Position numbers and translations under genes: made by a program. Below are positions 34,766 to 43,829 of a stretch of 64,000 nucleotides of DNA, piece by piece; within the stretch, counting starts at the first letter, position 1, and each line of letters opens with the position of its first letter. This DNA is from Gordonia mangrovi (GTDB taxonomy: Bacteria > Actinomycetota > Actinomycetes > Mycobacteriales > Mycobacteriaceae): contig NZ_CP102850.1 in assembly GCF_024734075.1 (NCBI RefSeq), forward strand, positions 1,922,001 to 1,986,000, in the 5' to 3' direction. A model generated the notes under the pieces. The model ran no database searches and was not told the origin of the DNA. It was given only the letters and a program-made list of their open reading frames with translations.

Positions 34766-36319
34766 ATGACTTTGAACCAAGGGCTCATTCCCGCCAAGTG
34801 GTCGGCGTTGACGCCGAACGCCCAGGCGATCTACGACGTCCCCAACGACCGACGCATCACCTTCGCCGACCTCGACTCCCGAGTCCGTCGGGTCGCCAAC
34901 GGATTACGCGGCCTGGGGTTGCAGAAGGGGGACCGCGTCGCCGTCCTCGCCAAGAACAGCGTCGAGTTCCAGGAACTGTTTTTTGCGGTCGGCCGCGCCG
35001 GACTCATCCTGCAGCCGCTCAACTGGCGGTTGGCCACGCCCTCGCTGGTGAAGCTGATCGAGGACGCAACGCCGAAGGTGGTCATCACCGCACACGAATT
35101 CCATAGCGTGACCGAAGAACTACAACGCAGCGCCGACGTCGAGACGTGGCTCGAGTTCGGTCCGGACGGTGACAGCACCTACGAGGATCTCCTCGAGAGG
35201 TCGTCGGACGCCGAACCGATCTGGACCCCCGACATCGGTGGCGACGACCCGTTCTTCATCCTCTACACCGGCGGCACCACCGGCGAATCCAAGGGCGCGC
35301 TGCATTCGCACACCAGCGCGGCGGCCGGGATGCTCAATCAGACCGTCGCCGAACGGATCGTGCCGACCGACGTCTACATGCTGACCGGGCAGATGTACCA
35401 CATCCCGGTGGTCCTCTCGATGAACTACATGAAGCACGGCTGCCCGGTCGTGCTGGTGAACTTCGAGGCCAAACAGGCGCTGGAGATCATCGAGGCCGAG
35501 CGGGTGTCGGCCTTCCTCGGCATCACCACGATGCTGAACTGGATGATGGCCGTGGAGAACTTCGCCTCCTACGACCTGTCGAGCCTGCGCAACATCCAGT
35601 ACGGCGGCGGCCCCATGCCGTCGGCGGTGGTCCGCAACGCGCTCGACTCCTTCCCGTGCACGCTGATCCAGGGATACGGCCAGACCGAGGGCACCACGAT
35701 GTGCTTCCTGTCGCAGGAGGATCACCACGACGCGGTGCGTGGCATCAACGAGCAGCGGCTGCGCTCCTGTGGCCGTGAGGGATTCGGCACCACGGTGCGG
35801 GTTGTCGACATGGACGGCAACGAGGTCCCCCGCGACGGCGCCACCCCCGGTGAGGTGATCGTGCGGTCCGAGGCCAACATGCTCGGCTATTGGAACAAGC
35901 CCGAACTCACCGCGCAGACCCTGCGGGACGGGTGGATGTACACCGGCGACGTCGCCACCTGGGACTCCGATCGCTACGTGTTCATCGTCGACCGCGCCAA
36001 GGACATGATCATCTCCGGCGGGGAGAACATCTACAGCATCCAGGTCGAGGAGGCCATCGCGATGCATCCCTCGGTGCTGGAATGCGCCGTCATCGGCATC
36101 CCCGACGACGAGTGGGGTGAACTGGTCAAGGCGGTGGTGGTCCTGAAACCGGGTACCACCGCCACCGAGGCCGACATCATCGAGACCGCCAAGCAGAATC
36201 TCGCGTCGTATCAGAAGCCCCGGTCGGTCGACTTCGTCGACGCACTACCGAAGGCACCGACCGGCAAGATCATGAAACGCGATCTGCGCGAACCGTATCT
36301 GGAGAAGCAACCGGTATGA
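34766..36319 (+). CDS. Acyl-CoA synthetase (AMP-forming, FadD-like)
   Basis: 517 residues. The P-loop is FILYTGGTTGESKGALHSH (near residues 170-188), A5 is QGYGQTEGTTM, A7 is WMYTGDVATW and A8 is DRAKDMIISGGENIYSIQVEE. The catalytic Lys is in KAPTGKIMKRDLRE. It would make a CoA thioester from a fatty, aromatic or alicyclic acid. The ATG at 34766 keeps family length. The ATG of the next gene overlaps its stop by 4 bp. Confidence 0.88.
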   Translation: MTLNQGLIPAKWSALTPNAQAIYDVPNDRRITFADLDSRVRRVANGLRGLGLQKGDRVAVLAKNSVEFQELFFAVGRAGLILQPLNWRLATPSLVKLIEDATPKVVITAHEFHSVTEELQRSADVETWLEFGPDGDSTYEDLLERSSDAEPIWTPDIGGDDPFFILYTGGTTGESKGALHSHTSAAAGMLNQTVAERIVPTDVYMLTGQMYHIPVVLSMNYMKHGCPVVLVNFEAKQALEIIEAERVSAFLGITTMLNWMMAVENFASYDLSSLRNIQYGGGPMPSAVVRNALDSFPCTLIQGYGQTEGTTMCFLSQEDHHDAVRGINEQRLRSCGREGFGTTVRVVDMDGNEVPRDGATPGEVIVRSEANMLGYWNKPELTAQTLRDGWMYTGDVATWDSDRYVFIVDRAKDMIISGGENIYSIQVEEAIAMHPSVLECAVIGIPDDEWGELVKAVVVLKPGTTATEADIIETAKQNLASYQKPRSVDFVDALPKAPTGKIMKRDLREPYLEKQPV

Positions 36320-36774
36320 GCGCATCACTGCTCACGGAGTCCGATCTCGCCGCCCGGGTGGGTACACCCTTCCCGGGCGGTGAGGTGCGTCTGGAACGCT
36401 GGTGGGTGCATCTGGCCCTCGACAGCGTGGGCGCACATCCCGACGACGGCCCGGGTCATCCGGCGCTGGTGTTCCTGATCGCCACCGGCTCGATGGGCTG
36501 GAGTTGGTCGGATCTGTTCGATCTGTTCTCCGCCAGCGAGGATGACGGCCCGATGGCCGGCGAAACCGCCACCACCGTGCACCAACCCCTGCGGATCGGA
36601 CCCACCTACCGCGTGGCCGGGGAGATCATCTCGGCACGCCGCAAGGAGGGCCGCAGCGTCGGCGTCTTCGACATCGTGGAGTACCGACTCGACATCCTCG
36701 GCGACGACGACACGGTGCAGGCGTCGACCACCAACTCCATCATCTTTCCGCGTCGTGGAGGTGTCGCAGCATGA
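36316..36774 (+). CDS. MaoC/FAS1-like hotdog protein, first of a pair
   Basis: 152 residues. I read it as a hotdog-like domain of the FAS1-like dehydratase type: MAGETATTVHQPLRIGPTYRVAGEIISARRKEGRSVGVFDIVEYRLDILGDDDTVQASTTNSIIFPR. It lacks the Asp/His hydratase motif. In actinobacteria such domains pair with a MaoC-type partner that has the motif to form a heterodimeric hydratase, as in HadAB. The next gene is such a partner and overlaps it by 4 bp. The pairing is inferred. Confidence 0.7.
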   Translation: MSASLLTESDLAARVGTPFPGGEVRLERWWVHLALDSVGAHPDDGPGHPALVFLIATGSMGWSWSDLFDLFSASEDDGPMAGETATTVHQPLRIGPTYRVAGEIISARRKEGRSVGVFDIVEYRLDILGDDDTVQASTTNSIIFPRRGGVAA

Positions 36775-37196
36775 CCGCCAGCAGTACCGATTCGATCACG
36801 GTGGGCCAGGCGCTCCCCGAGATGCCGACCGCGGTCGCCGATCCGGCCCGGATGAAGACGTTGTCGGCGCTCATGCGCGATCCCAATCCGATCCATTTCG
36901 ACGAAGTGGCGGTCGCCGCAGTCGGATTGGGTGACCGCACCATCAACCAGGGCCCCAGCAACGTCGCATACGCGGTGTCGGCGCTCGGCGCGTGGGCCGG
37001 TGGCGTCACCAACGTGGTGTCGTATCGCTTCCGCTACCTCGCCAACGTCGCGGCCGGCGATCGACTTCGCACCGGCGGGACGATCACCGCCATCGACGAC
37101 ACCCCGTCCGTCCGCATCGCGGAGTGCGACGTGTACCTCGAGGTCGTCGGCGGAGCTCGTGTGTTGCAGGGGACGGCGACCGTACGGCTCGGCTGA
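36771..37196 (+). CDS. MaoC-family hydratase, second of a pair
   Basis: 141 residues. The hydratase 2 motif is present as RDPNPIHFDEVAVAAVGLGDRTINQGPSNVAY, where Asp and His are the catalytic pair. The rest (VSYRFRYLANVAAGDRLRTGGTI) is a hotdog helix and sheet. With the preceding protein it would form a heterodimeric 2-enoyl-CoA hydratase, comparable to ChsH1-ChsH2 or HadAB. It overlaps the upstream gene by 4 bp and is followed after 53 bp by an SDR that could oxidise the hydroxyacyl product. Confidence 0.78.
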   Translation: MTASSTDSITVGQALPEMPTAVADPARMKTLSALMRDPNPIHFDEVAVAAVGLGDRTINQGPSNVAYAVSALGAWAGGVTNVVSYRFRYLANVAAGDRLRTGGTITAIDDTPSVRIAECDVYLEVVGGARVLQGTATVRLG

Positions 37197-37249
37197 GCTC
37201 TGCGCGCGAGCACCGGGCCCCCAACGCGAATTCACAGAAGGAGAATCAC

Positions 37250-38089
37250 ATGACCGGACGAGTTGACGGCAAGGTCGCATTCATCACCGGCGCCGCACGC
37301 GGCCAGGGGCGCAGCCACGCTGTGCGACTGGCCGCCGAGGGCGCCGACATCATCGCGGTGGACATCTGCGAGAACATCTCGACGGTGACGCCGTTCTACG
37401 AGTTGGCCACCGAAGCCGACCTGGAGGAAACGGCGCGCCTGGTCGAGAAGGAAGGCCGCCGCATCGTCGCCCGCAAGGCCGACGTCCGTGACCGGGATGC
37501 GCTGCAGGAAGCCTTCGATGCCGGGGCCGCCGAGTTCGGCGGCGTCGACATCGTGGTCGCCAACGCCGGCATCGCCTCGTACGGCAAGTCCTGGGAACTC
37601 ACCCGTCAGCAGTGGGACGACATGATCGCGGTCAACCTCACCGGCGTGTACAACACTGCGGTGGTGGCGATCCCGACGATGATCGAGGCCGGCCGCGGCG
37701 GTTCGATCATGTTCACCGCGTCCATCGGCGGCTTCAAGGGCATCCAGCAGGTGGGCCACTACGTCGCCGCCAAGCACGGGATCGTCGGGCTGATGCGCAA
37801 CATGGCGAACGAACTCGGCGAGTACAGCATCCGGGTCAACACGATTCATCCCACCAACGTGGACACCATGATGATCCAGAACCCCGGAACCCACGGCATG
37901 TTCGCCCCGGGCGACCCGGAACCGACGCAAGACAAGGCGATGGCGGGCTTCATGTCGCTCAACACCCTGCCGGTGCCGTGGGTCGGCGCCGCTGACATCA
38001 GCAATGCGGTGGTCTTCCTCGCCAGCGACGAAGCCCAGTTCATCACCGGGGCCACGCTGCCGGTGGATGCCGGCGCCAATGTGAAGTAG
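37250..38089 (+). CDS. Mycofactocin-coupled SDR oxidoreductase
   Basis: 279 residues. FITGAARGQGRSHAVRLAAEGADIIAVDICENI is the cofactor loop typical of mycofactocin-associated SDRs, followed by the family insert (TEADLEETARLVEKEGRRIVARKADVRD). The active site is HYVAAKHG, and the late insert (NPGTHGMFAPGDPEPTQDKAMAGF) is also characteristic. The end is GATLPVDAGANVK. It has an AAGGAGA ribosome site. It would oxidise an alcohol with a tightly held NAD that mycofactocin re-oxidises. Confidence 0.88.
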   Translation: MTGRVDGKVAFITGAARGQGRSHAVRLAAEGADIIAVDICENISTVTPFYELATEADLEETARLVEKEGRRIVARKADVRDRDALQEAFDAGAAEFGGVDIVVANAGIASYGKSWELTRQQWDDMIAVNLTGVYNTAVVAIPTMIEAGRGGSIMFTASIGGFKGIQQVGHYVAAKHGIVGLMRNMANELGEYSIRVNTIHPTNVDTMMIQNPGTHGMFAPGDPEPTQDKAMAGFMSLNTLPVPWVGAADISNAVVFLASDEAQFITGATLPVDAGANVK

Positions 38090-38103
38090 CGGTTTCACTC
38101 CCC

Positions 38104-38216
38104 GGTTGCTGCGGCGATTGCTGCAGCAACCGAGGAAGCCAGCCAGACAAATCGCGAGTGTTACACCGATGCCGCGATTCGCATGCGGCTCGCGGCATCG
38201 GCACATCACTCGCGAA
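38104..38216. terminator. Two successive hairpins between convergent operons
   Basis: The first has perfect 9-bp arms GGTTGCTGC and GCAGCAACC (38104-38112, 38123-38131). The second is a long imperfect stem (about 38152-38177 with 38190-38216) whose arms share CGCGAGTG and CCGATGCCGCGA. They separate the SDR from the ABC transporter genes, which end at 38253 on the other strand. Confidence 0.6.
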
Positions 38217-38252
38217 TGAGGTCGACGGCGAGCGGACCGACGAGGGTGACCC

Positions 38253-38972
38253 TCACTCCGCCGCACTCTCGAGTTCGGACTCTCCCAACACGGCGTGCAC
38301 GGCGGCCCGATCGGCGTCGGCCGCGCGGCCCGTCCACACGGTGCGGCCGCGGGTGATCACCGAGACATCGTCGGCAATCGCCAGTCCCGCATCCGCGTTC
38401 TGTTCCACGATCAGTACGGCGATGCCGCTGTCGGCGATCTCGCGCACCTTGTCCATCACCGTCTCGACCATCGTCGGGGCCAGGCCCATCGACGGCTCAT
38501 CGGCGAGGATCACCTTGGGCCGGGACATCACCGCTCGACCGAAGGCCAGCATCTGCTGCTCGCCGCCACTGAGGTTGCCCGCCGCGGTGTCCTTGCGTTC
38601 CTGGAGGATCGGGAACTGGTCGTACACCTCATCCATGGTCTGCTGGATCTGCGACTTCGGGGCGCGATAGGCACCCATGCGCAGGTTCTCCTCGACAGTG
38701 AGTGTCGAGAACACCCGGCGCCCTTCGGGTACCAGCACCAGTCCATGCCGGACGATGGTGTGGGCCCGACTACCGGCCACATCGCGGCCGCCGATCAGGA
38801 CCTCGCCCGACTTCGGCCGGTGGTAGCCGGCGATCGCCCGCAGACTGGTGGTCTTGCCGGCGCCGTTGGCGCCGAGAACCAGCGTCACCCGGCCCTCGTC
38901 GACCTTCGCCGACACACCCTGCACCGCGTTCACGGCACCGTAACTCACGTGCAGGTCGTTGACCTCAAGCAT
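38253..38972 (-). CDS. livF: Branched-chain amino acid-type ABC transporter ATPase, LivF
   Basis: 239 residues. Walker A is GANGAGKTTS, the signature motif LSGGEQQ, Walker B VILADEPS, and the H-loop position is replaced by EQN (IVEQNADAGL), as is usual for LivF proteins. This is the second ATPase of the HAAT family of importers. The start at 38972 overlaps the end of livG by 8 bp. In a catabolic island this transporter more probably brings in an organic acid or aromatic/alicyclic compound than amino acids. Confidence 0.9.
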   Translation of the reverse strand: MLEVNDLHVSYGAVNAVQGVSAKVDEGRVTLVLGANGAGKTTSLRAIAGYHRPKSGEVLIGGRDVAGSRAHTIVRHGLVLVPEGRRVFSTLTVEENLRMGAYRAPKSQIQQTMDEVYDQFPILQERKDTAAGNLSGGEQQMLAFGRAVMSRPKVILADEPSMGLAPTMVETVMDKVREIADSGIAVLIVEQNADAGLAIADDVSVITRGRTVWTGRAADADRAAVHAVLGESELESAAE

Positions 38973-39729
38973 CGCTGGCCTGCCTTCCCAGATACGACTC
39001 ACGCACGCCCTGATCCTGCACCACATCGTGCGGCAGGCCCTGCGCGATCAGCTTTCCGAAGTTCATCGCGAAGAGGTAGTCACACACCGACACCATCATC
39101 GCCACATCGTGTTCGACGAGCAGTTGGGTGTAGCCCTCGTCCTTCAGCGACCGCAGTAGGTCGCTGATCTCGTCGCGTTCGTCGGTGTTCATACCCGCGG
39201 TCGGCTCGTCGAGCAGCAGCAACCGTGGGGTGCCGACGATCGCCCGGGCGATCTCGGCTCGACGCTGCATCCCGTAGGACAGTTCGCTGGGACGCATACG
39301 CGCCAGGTCGGTGATCCCGACGCGTTCCATCACTGCCTCGGCGCGTGCCCGGGCGTGCTTGCGTTTGGCCCGATCGGCGGTGTCGAGGCCGAGCAGGATG
39401 TTGTCGAGCACGGTGCGATCGTCGATCAGCCGCACGGTCTGGAATGTCCGCGACACCCCGAGATGCGCCACGCGGTGCGGTGGCACGTTCTCGTAGGCGT
39501 GGCCGTCGAACTGCAAGCGACCCCGGGTCAACGGGTTCAGCCGCGTCATCGCACCGAGCAGCGTGGACTTTCCGGAACCGTTGGCGCCGAGGATCCCGTA
39601 GATGAGACCTTCCCGAAGCTCGAACGACACCCCGTCCACGGCCTTCACACCACCGAAATGAACTGCAACATCATCGAGTTCGAGCAGCGCGGGCGATGCG
39701 TTGCGATCGGTTGTCTGGTCGGTCGTCAT
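38965..39729 (-). CDS. livG: Branched-chain amino acid-type ABC transporter ATPase, LivG
   Basis: 254 residues. Walker A GANGSGKSTLL, signature LSYGMQRRAEIARAI, Walker B LLLLDEPTAGM, and H-loop VEHDVAMM. The order of partner genes and the LivG-type stretch SRTFQTVRLI identify it as the LivG subunit. Its start overlaps the end of livM by 4 bp, which fixes the ATG at 39729; the open frame upstream is a shadow of livM. Confidence 0.9.
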   Translation of the reverse strand: MTTDQTTDRNASPALLELDDVAVHFGGVKAVDGVSFELREGLIYGILGANGSGKSTLLGAMTRLNPLTRGRLQFDGHAYENVPPHRVAHLGVSRTFQTVRLIDDRTVLDNILLGLDTADRAKRKHARARAEAVMERVGITDLARMRPSELSYGMQRRAEIARAIVGTPRLLLLDEPTAGMNTDERDEISDLLRSLKDEGYTQLLVEHDVAMMVSVCDYLFAMNFGKLIAQGLPHDVVQDQGVRESYLGRQASDA

Positions 39730-40661
39730 CGCTCGGCCACCTCCAATGCCTCTCGGTCGGGATCGGCCGTGGGCTTGTCGTGCCTGTCGGCCGCAGGCTT
39801 CTTCGTCGGCGGCTTCTGCTTCGCGCGGACCGTGTGCCACAGGTTGCGCAGGATGCCGAGAATGCCGTCGGGCAGGAAGACCGCGGCGAGAACCACCAGC
39901 AGGCCGTAGATGAATTCCTCCCACTCGCTGACGAAGTGCACCCAGGTCGGCAGCCACACGAAGATGACCGAACCGATGAGAACCCCGACCCAGGATCGCA
40001 TTCCGCCGACGACGATCACCGTCAGCGCGAGCACCACCAGGTGGAAGTTCACCTCTTCCGGCGTGATCGTGCTGCGCAGCAGCGTCGTCAACCCGCCGGC
40101 GAGTCCGCCGACCAGACCGGATGCCAAGAAGCTCAGGCGGCGGTAGTGGTTGACGTTGATCCCCATGGCGTTGGCCAGTTCCGGGTCCTCGCGGACCGCG
40201 TCGATCCGGCGTCCCAGGCCACCGGACTCGGTCAGTTGGGTGAGGATCACCACCAGCACCACGATCACGAAGATCCCGCCGAGTGTCAGGTTGCCCAACG
40301 CGCCGAAGAGCCCGGACGCACCTCCGGTGACCTCGCCGCCGTTGACCGCGATCACCGCGATGATCAGGGTGAAGGCGATCGTGGCCATACCCATGTACAG
40401 CCCGCTGAGGCGTTGCACCACCAGGCCCAGCAGGTAGACGACGACACCGGAGATCACCACGCCGAGGGCGATGGCGGGGATGGTGCCCCATTCCAGGTGG
40501 ATCATCGCGGCGGCAGCGCTGTACCCGCCGATCCCGAACGCCCCGATCCCGGCGAAGGAGAACACGCCCATGCGCATCGGGATCTGGATACTCAGCGCCA
40601 TCAGTAGAGTCGTCAGCGTCTGTTGCAGGAGAACAGCATTGGCGTCAATCCAGGTGGTCAT
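39726..40661 (-). CDS. livM: ABC transporter permease, LivM
   Basis: 311 residues with about nine membrane segments. Typical LivM stretches are FSFAGIGAFGIGGYSAA, GLYMGMATIAFTLII and the EAA-like loop REDPELANAMGINVNHYRRLSFLASGLVGGLAG. The last 40 residues are a charged cytoplasmic tail rich in Lys, Pro and Asp, unusual for the family. It forms the channel with LivH. The start overlaps livH by 4 bp; the longer frame adds only shadow sequence. Confidence 0.9.
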   Translation of the reverse strand: MTTWIDANAVLLQQTLTTLLMALSIQIPMRMGVFSFAGIGAFGIGGYSAAAAMIHLEWGTIPAIALGVVISGVVVYLLGLVVQRLSGLYMGMATIAFTLIIAVIAVNGGEVTGGASGLFGALGNLTLGGIFVIVVLVVILTQLTESGGLGRRIDAVREDPELANAMGINVNHYRRLSFLASGLVGGLAGGLTTLLRSTITPEEVNFHLVVLALTVIVVGGMRSWVGVLIGSVIFVWLPTWVHFVSEWEEFIYGLLVVLAAVFLPDGILGILRNLWHTVRAKQKPPTKKPAADRHDKPTADPDREALEVAER

Positions 40662-41542
40662 GTACGCCGCACCTCCTTGCGACCGAACAGGCCCTGCGGC
40701 CGGAAGATCAGCACCAAGAAGATGAGACCGAACGAGACCGCGTCCACCCACGTGCCGAACTGGAAGTGCACCAGCAGTGTCTCCGAGGCGGCCAGTATGT
40801 AGGCGCCCAGGACGGCGCCGCCCATCGAACCGAGTCCACCGAGCACGATGATCGCGAACGCCTTGATCAGCAGCGGGTCACCGGATTCGGGTGCGATGGC
40901 GCCGAGTTGCAGGGTCAACAGCACCCCCGCCAGCCCCGCCAGCGCACCGGCCACCGCCATCGTGCCCAGCGCCAGGGCGCTGCGGTTGACGCCCATGCCC
41001 TCACTCACCTCGGCGTCCACGCCGATCGCCCGCAGCGCCAGTCCCTGCCGGGACTTCTTGAGCCATCGGGTGAGGCCGACGCCGATGCCGAGCGCAGCAA
41101 CCAGGATGATCAGCACCGTGGTGCTCAGATGCACCGATCCGATCTGGAACTGCTGTGACACGTAACTGGTGTCGAGACCGAACGGACTGCTGCCGGTTTC
41201 CCGTTGGGCATAGGCGATGACGATCGCCGAGACCCCGATACCGCCGATGATGATGCGCAGTTCGGTGGCCCGATGCCCCTTGCTGCGTTCGACGATGCGC
41301 TGGAACACCAGCCACTGGGTCGCCACCGACAGGGCAGCGCCGGCGGCCATGGCGATCACGAGGATCACCGGCAGCGGCAGTGCTCCCTGCTGGGTGATCA
41401 GGTGCGCCACCAGGACCGAGAAAACGAAGGTGGCGCCGTGGGCGAAGTTCAGGATGCCGATCGTGCCCCACGCCAGGGCCATGCCGAGCGCGAAGAGCAG
41501 GTAGATCGAGCCGAGCGCCGCGGCATTCACTATCTCCTGCAT
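40658..41542 (-). CDS. livH: ABC transporter permease, LivH
   Basis: 294 residues, about eight membrane segments. The LivH features are GSIYLLFALGMALAWGTIGILNFAHGATF at the N-terminus and LRAIGVDAEVSEGMGVNRSALALGTMAVAGALAGLAGVLL as the cytoplasmic EAA loop region. It is the partner of LivM. It lies 37 bp after the binding-protein gene in the same operon, and overlaps livM by 4 bp. Confidence 0.9.
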   Translation of the reverse strand: MQEIVNAAALGSIYLLFALGMALAWGTIGILNFAHGATFVFSVLVAHLITQQGALPLPVILVIAMAAGAALSVATQWLVFQRIVERSKGHRATELRIIIGGIGVSAIVIAYAQRETGSSPFGLDTSYVSQQFQIGSVHLSTTVLIILVAALGIGVGLTRWLKKSRQGLALRAIGVDAEVSEGMGVNRSALALGTMAVAGALAGLAGVLLTLQLGAIAPESGDPLLIKAFAIIVLGGLGSMGGAVLGAYILAASETLLVHFQFGTWVDAVSFGLIFLVLIFRPQGLFGRKEVRRT

Positions 41543-41579
41543 GTCATCCTCCTCTCGGCGTCGGCGAACTGTTCGGCGG

Positions 41580-42740
41580 TCATGACACCAACGTCTCCTG
41601 GCCGTTCTCCCACTGGATCATCACGCCGGGGACGCGCATGTCGTTGCCCTCGAAGGTGATATCGCCCATCGCGCCGGTGAAACCGTCCTCTGCCACCTGG
41701 GTCAGACCCTGCTGGATGCCCTCGCGCGAGGAGCTGCCCGAGGCCTGGATGCCCCGCGCCAGCCACCACATGGCGTCGTATCCCTCGGCGTCGTAGAGGT
41801 CGGGCTGCTCGCCGTACTTCGCCTCGAACGCCGACGCGAACTGCTGCGCGGTCTCGGAGTCCATTGCCGGGGAGTAGTCCACCGGGTACACCAACCCGTC
41901 GGCTGCCGCTCCGGCCGCCTCCACATTGCCGGCGCTCTGCACCGACGTCCCGACGACCTGGCCGTCATATCCGGCGCGACGCAGCTGACTGAGGAAGGTC
42001 ACCGACTGCGGCGCGGTCAGCAACATGACCACCGCCTGCGGATCGGCACTGGCGATCTGCTGCGCCTGACCGGTGAAATCCTGTGTGGTCGACTGCGCCT
42101 CGATGGACGTTCCCACGGTGATACCCCGATCCTCGGCCTCGGCCGGGACCACGTCGGCGCCCAGCGTCGCGAAGGTGGGGAAGGTGGCGTTGTAGATGAC
42201 CGAGATGTCGGTCAGGTCATTGTCGGCCAGCCACTGCATCGCGGTGCCGTAGTAGCTCTCCATCGGTGCCGTGGCACGGAAGGTGTAGTCGCCGGTCACC
42301 ACGCCGTCGGAACCGGACTGGGTGAAGATGGTCGGCACCTCACGCTGATTCACGATCGGCGCGACCGCCGCGGCCTGTTGGCCCATCGTCGGCCCAAGGA
42401 TCGCCGAGATCTCCGGATTGCCGGCGGCCGTGGTCACCTCGGCCACCGCCCGGTCGATCTCGCCGGCCGGGTCGCTCTGCTCCATGGTGATCGTGACGCC
42501 GTCGCCGAGGAAGGCCTGCTCGTTGATCTCCTCGATCGCGAGCGCCGCGCCACGGCTGGCACCGGTGCCCGCGTAGGCGACCGCGCCGGTCTGGTCATTG
42601 ACCGCCTGGATCTGGATCTGATCGGCGATGCCCTCGCCGCCTCCTGCGGTGGTGCCGCCGCTGCTGCACGCGGTGGCGGTGATCATCGTGGCAGCCGCCG
42701 CAATCGCCAACGCGGACCGCATCTTCTTTGTTCTCGTCAT
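41580..42740 (-). CDS. ABC transporter substrate-binding lipoprotein (LivK-type)
   Basis: 386 residues. A basic leader and hydrophobic core end in the lipobox ATAC (Cys 25), followed by a Ser/Gly-rich linker. The mature part is a type I periplasmic binding fold: GASRGAALAIEEIN, ILGPTMGQQAAAVAPIVNQREVPTI, YDAEGYDAMWWLARGI. It captures the substrate outside the membrane and passes it to LivH/LivM. The ATG at 42740 has AGGAGG upstream. The ligand is not known, and the surroundings suggest an organic acid. It is the first gene of the transporter operon. Confidence 0.88.
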   Translation of the reverse strand: MTRTKKMRSALAIAAAATMITATACSSGGTTAGGGEGIADQIQIQAVNDQTGAVAYAGTGASRGAALAIEEINEQAFLGDGVTITMEQSDPAGEIDRAVAEVTTAAGNPEISAILGPTMGQQAAAVAPIVNQREVPTIFTQSGSDGVVTGDYTFRATAPMESYYGTAMQWLADNDLTDISVIYNATFPTFATLGADVVPAEAEDRGITVGTSIEAQSTTQDFTGQAQQIASADPQAVVMLLTAPQSVTFLSQLRRAGYDGQVVGTSVQSAGNVEAAGAAADGLVYPVDYSPAMDSETAQQFASAFEAKYGEQPDLYDAEGYDAMWWLARGIQASGSSSREGIQQGLTQVAEDGFTGAMGDITFEGNDMRVPGVMIQWENGQETLVS

Positions 42741-42807
42741 CAACCTCAGCCTCCTGGTGGATTGTCACGGCTCTGAAGAATCGGACATATCGAGCCGCAC
42801 GGTTGTA

Positions 42808-42818
42808 ATGATTATCAT
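42808..42818. promoter_or_regulatory. Operator-like palindrome ATGAT-N-ATCAT
   Basis: ATGATTATCAT, a perfect odd palindrome within GTAATGATTATCATAG, 68 bp upstream of the ABC transporter operon. It belongs to the AT-rich set seen at the divergent promoters of the island. Confidence 0.6.
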
Positions 42819-42896
42819 AGATGTTCGGTGCGTCACAATCTAGAGTTATTCCGATCCAAGCCACATTCACCGTCGGACGCCCCGTACCCGAGATGC

Positions 42897-42942
42897 GCCG
42901 AATGCCGCGATACCCGGGCTGGGCATCGCGGCTCGATTCGGC
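42897..42942. terminator. Hairpin terminator after the mycofactocin-type SDR
   Basis: Stem arms GCCGAAT/ATTCGGC and GCCGCGAT/ATCGCGGC enclose ACCCGGGCTGGGC with a 3-nt bulge on one side. It lies 12 bp beyond the stop of the minus-strand SDR gene. Confidence 0.65.
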
Positions 42943-42953
42943 TGCTGCGAGGG

Positions 42954-43793
42954 CTACTTGACGGTGTAGCCGGCGTCCACCTTCAGTTCGGTGCCGGTGA
43001 CGTACCTGGCCTCGTCCGACGCCAGGAACAGCAGTGCGTTGCTGATGTCGATCGGGTCCACCCAGGGGATCTCGAGGGCGTTCCCGGCGATGAATGCCGG
43101 CTCGGCCTTCTCCTTCGTCGGGTGTTCGACGTCGGGCAGGAACAGCTTGTAGGTCGCCTCGTTGAGGATCATGTCGGTCGACACCCCGGTGGGATGGACG
43201 GTGTTGACCCGGATCGCATGCGGCGCCAGTTCCAGGGCGAGGGTGCGCATCAGACCGACCACGCCGTGCTTGCTGGCGGTGTAGGCAGCCACATTCGGGG
43301 TGCCCTTGATGCCGGCGGTGGAGCTGGTGAGGATGATCGAGCCGCCGGTGCCCTGTTCGATGAGCTGCGGGATCACCGCCTTGCAGGTGTGCCAGACACC
43401 TTTGAGGTTGATGTCCTGCACATCGTCCCAATCCTGTTCGGACACCTCGTGTGTCTTGTCGCCGAACAGGAAGATGCCGGCATTGGCGCTGACCACGTCC
43501 ACATGGCCGAACTCCGCCAGTCCCTTGTCGAGCGCCGCCCTGGTCTCCGCCAGATCCCGGACGTCTGCTTTGGAGGCCACGATGCGCCGGCCCAGTTTTT
43601 CGACGGCGGAGACGGTTTCGGCCAGATCGTCCTCGGTCGCGCCCGGGTAGAAGCGCTTCACGCTGTCGATCTCCTCGCACAGGTCGAGCGCGATGATGTC
43701 GGCACCCTCCTGCGCGAGTCGGATGGCGTGACTTCGCCCCTGCCCGCGCGCCGCGCCGGTGATGAAGGCTACTTTGTCGTCAAGTCGTCCCAC
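42954..43793 (-). CDS. Mycofactocin-coupled SDR oxidoreductase
   Basis: 279 residues, the third member of this subfamily in the window. FITGAARGQGRSHAIRLAQEGADIIALDLCEEI, the insert DLAETVSAVEKLGRRIVASKADVRD, the active site AYTASKHG and the late insert YKLFLPDVEHPTKEKAEPAFIAGNALEIPWVDPIDISNAL are all as in the protein at 37250. It ends GTELKVDAGYTVK. It heads no gene itself but is the last in a minus-strand run with an FMO, two SnoaL proteins and the NDMA-type alcohol dehydrogenase. It would oxidise an alcohol with bound NAD. Confidence 0.88.
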   Translation of the reverse strand: MGRLDDKVAFITGAARGQGRSHAIRLAQEGADIIALDLCEEIDSVKRFYPGATEDDLAETVSAVEKLGRRIVASKADVRDLAETRAALDKGLAEFGHVDVVSANAGIFLFGDKTHEVSEQDWDDVQDINLKGVWHTCKAVIPQLIEQGTGGSIILTSSTAGIKGTPNVAAYTASKHGVVGLMRTLALELAPHAIRVNTVHPTGVSTDMILNEATYKLFLPDVEHPTKEKAEPAFIAGNALEIPWVDPIDISNALLFLASDEARYVTGTELKVDAGYTVK

Positions 43794-43829
43794 GTTGGAC
43801 TCCTCTCGGTTGCGGTATCGGTCGTGCTG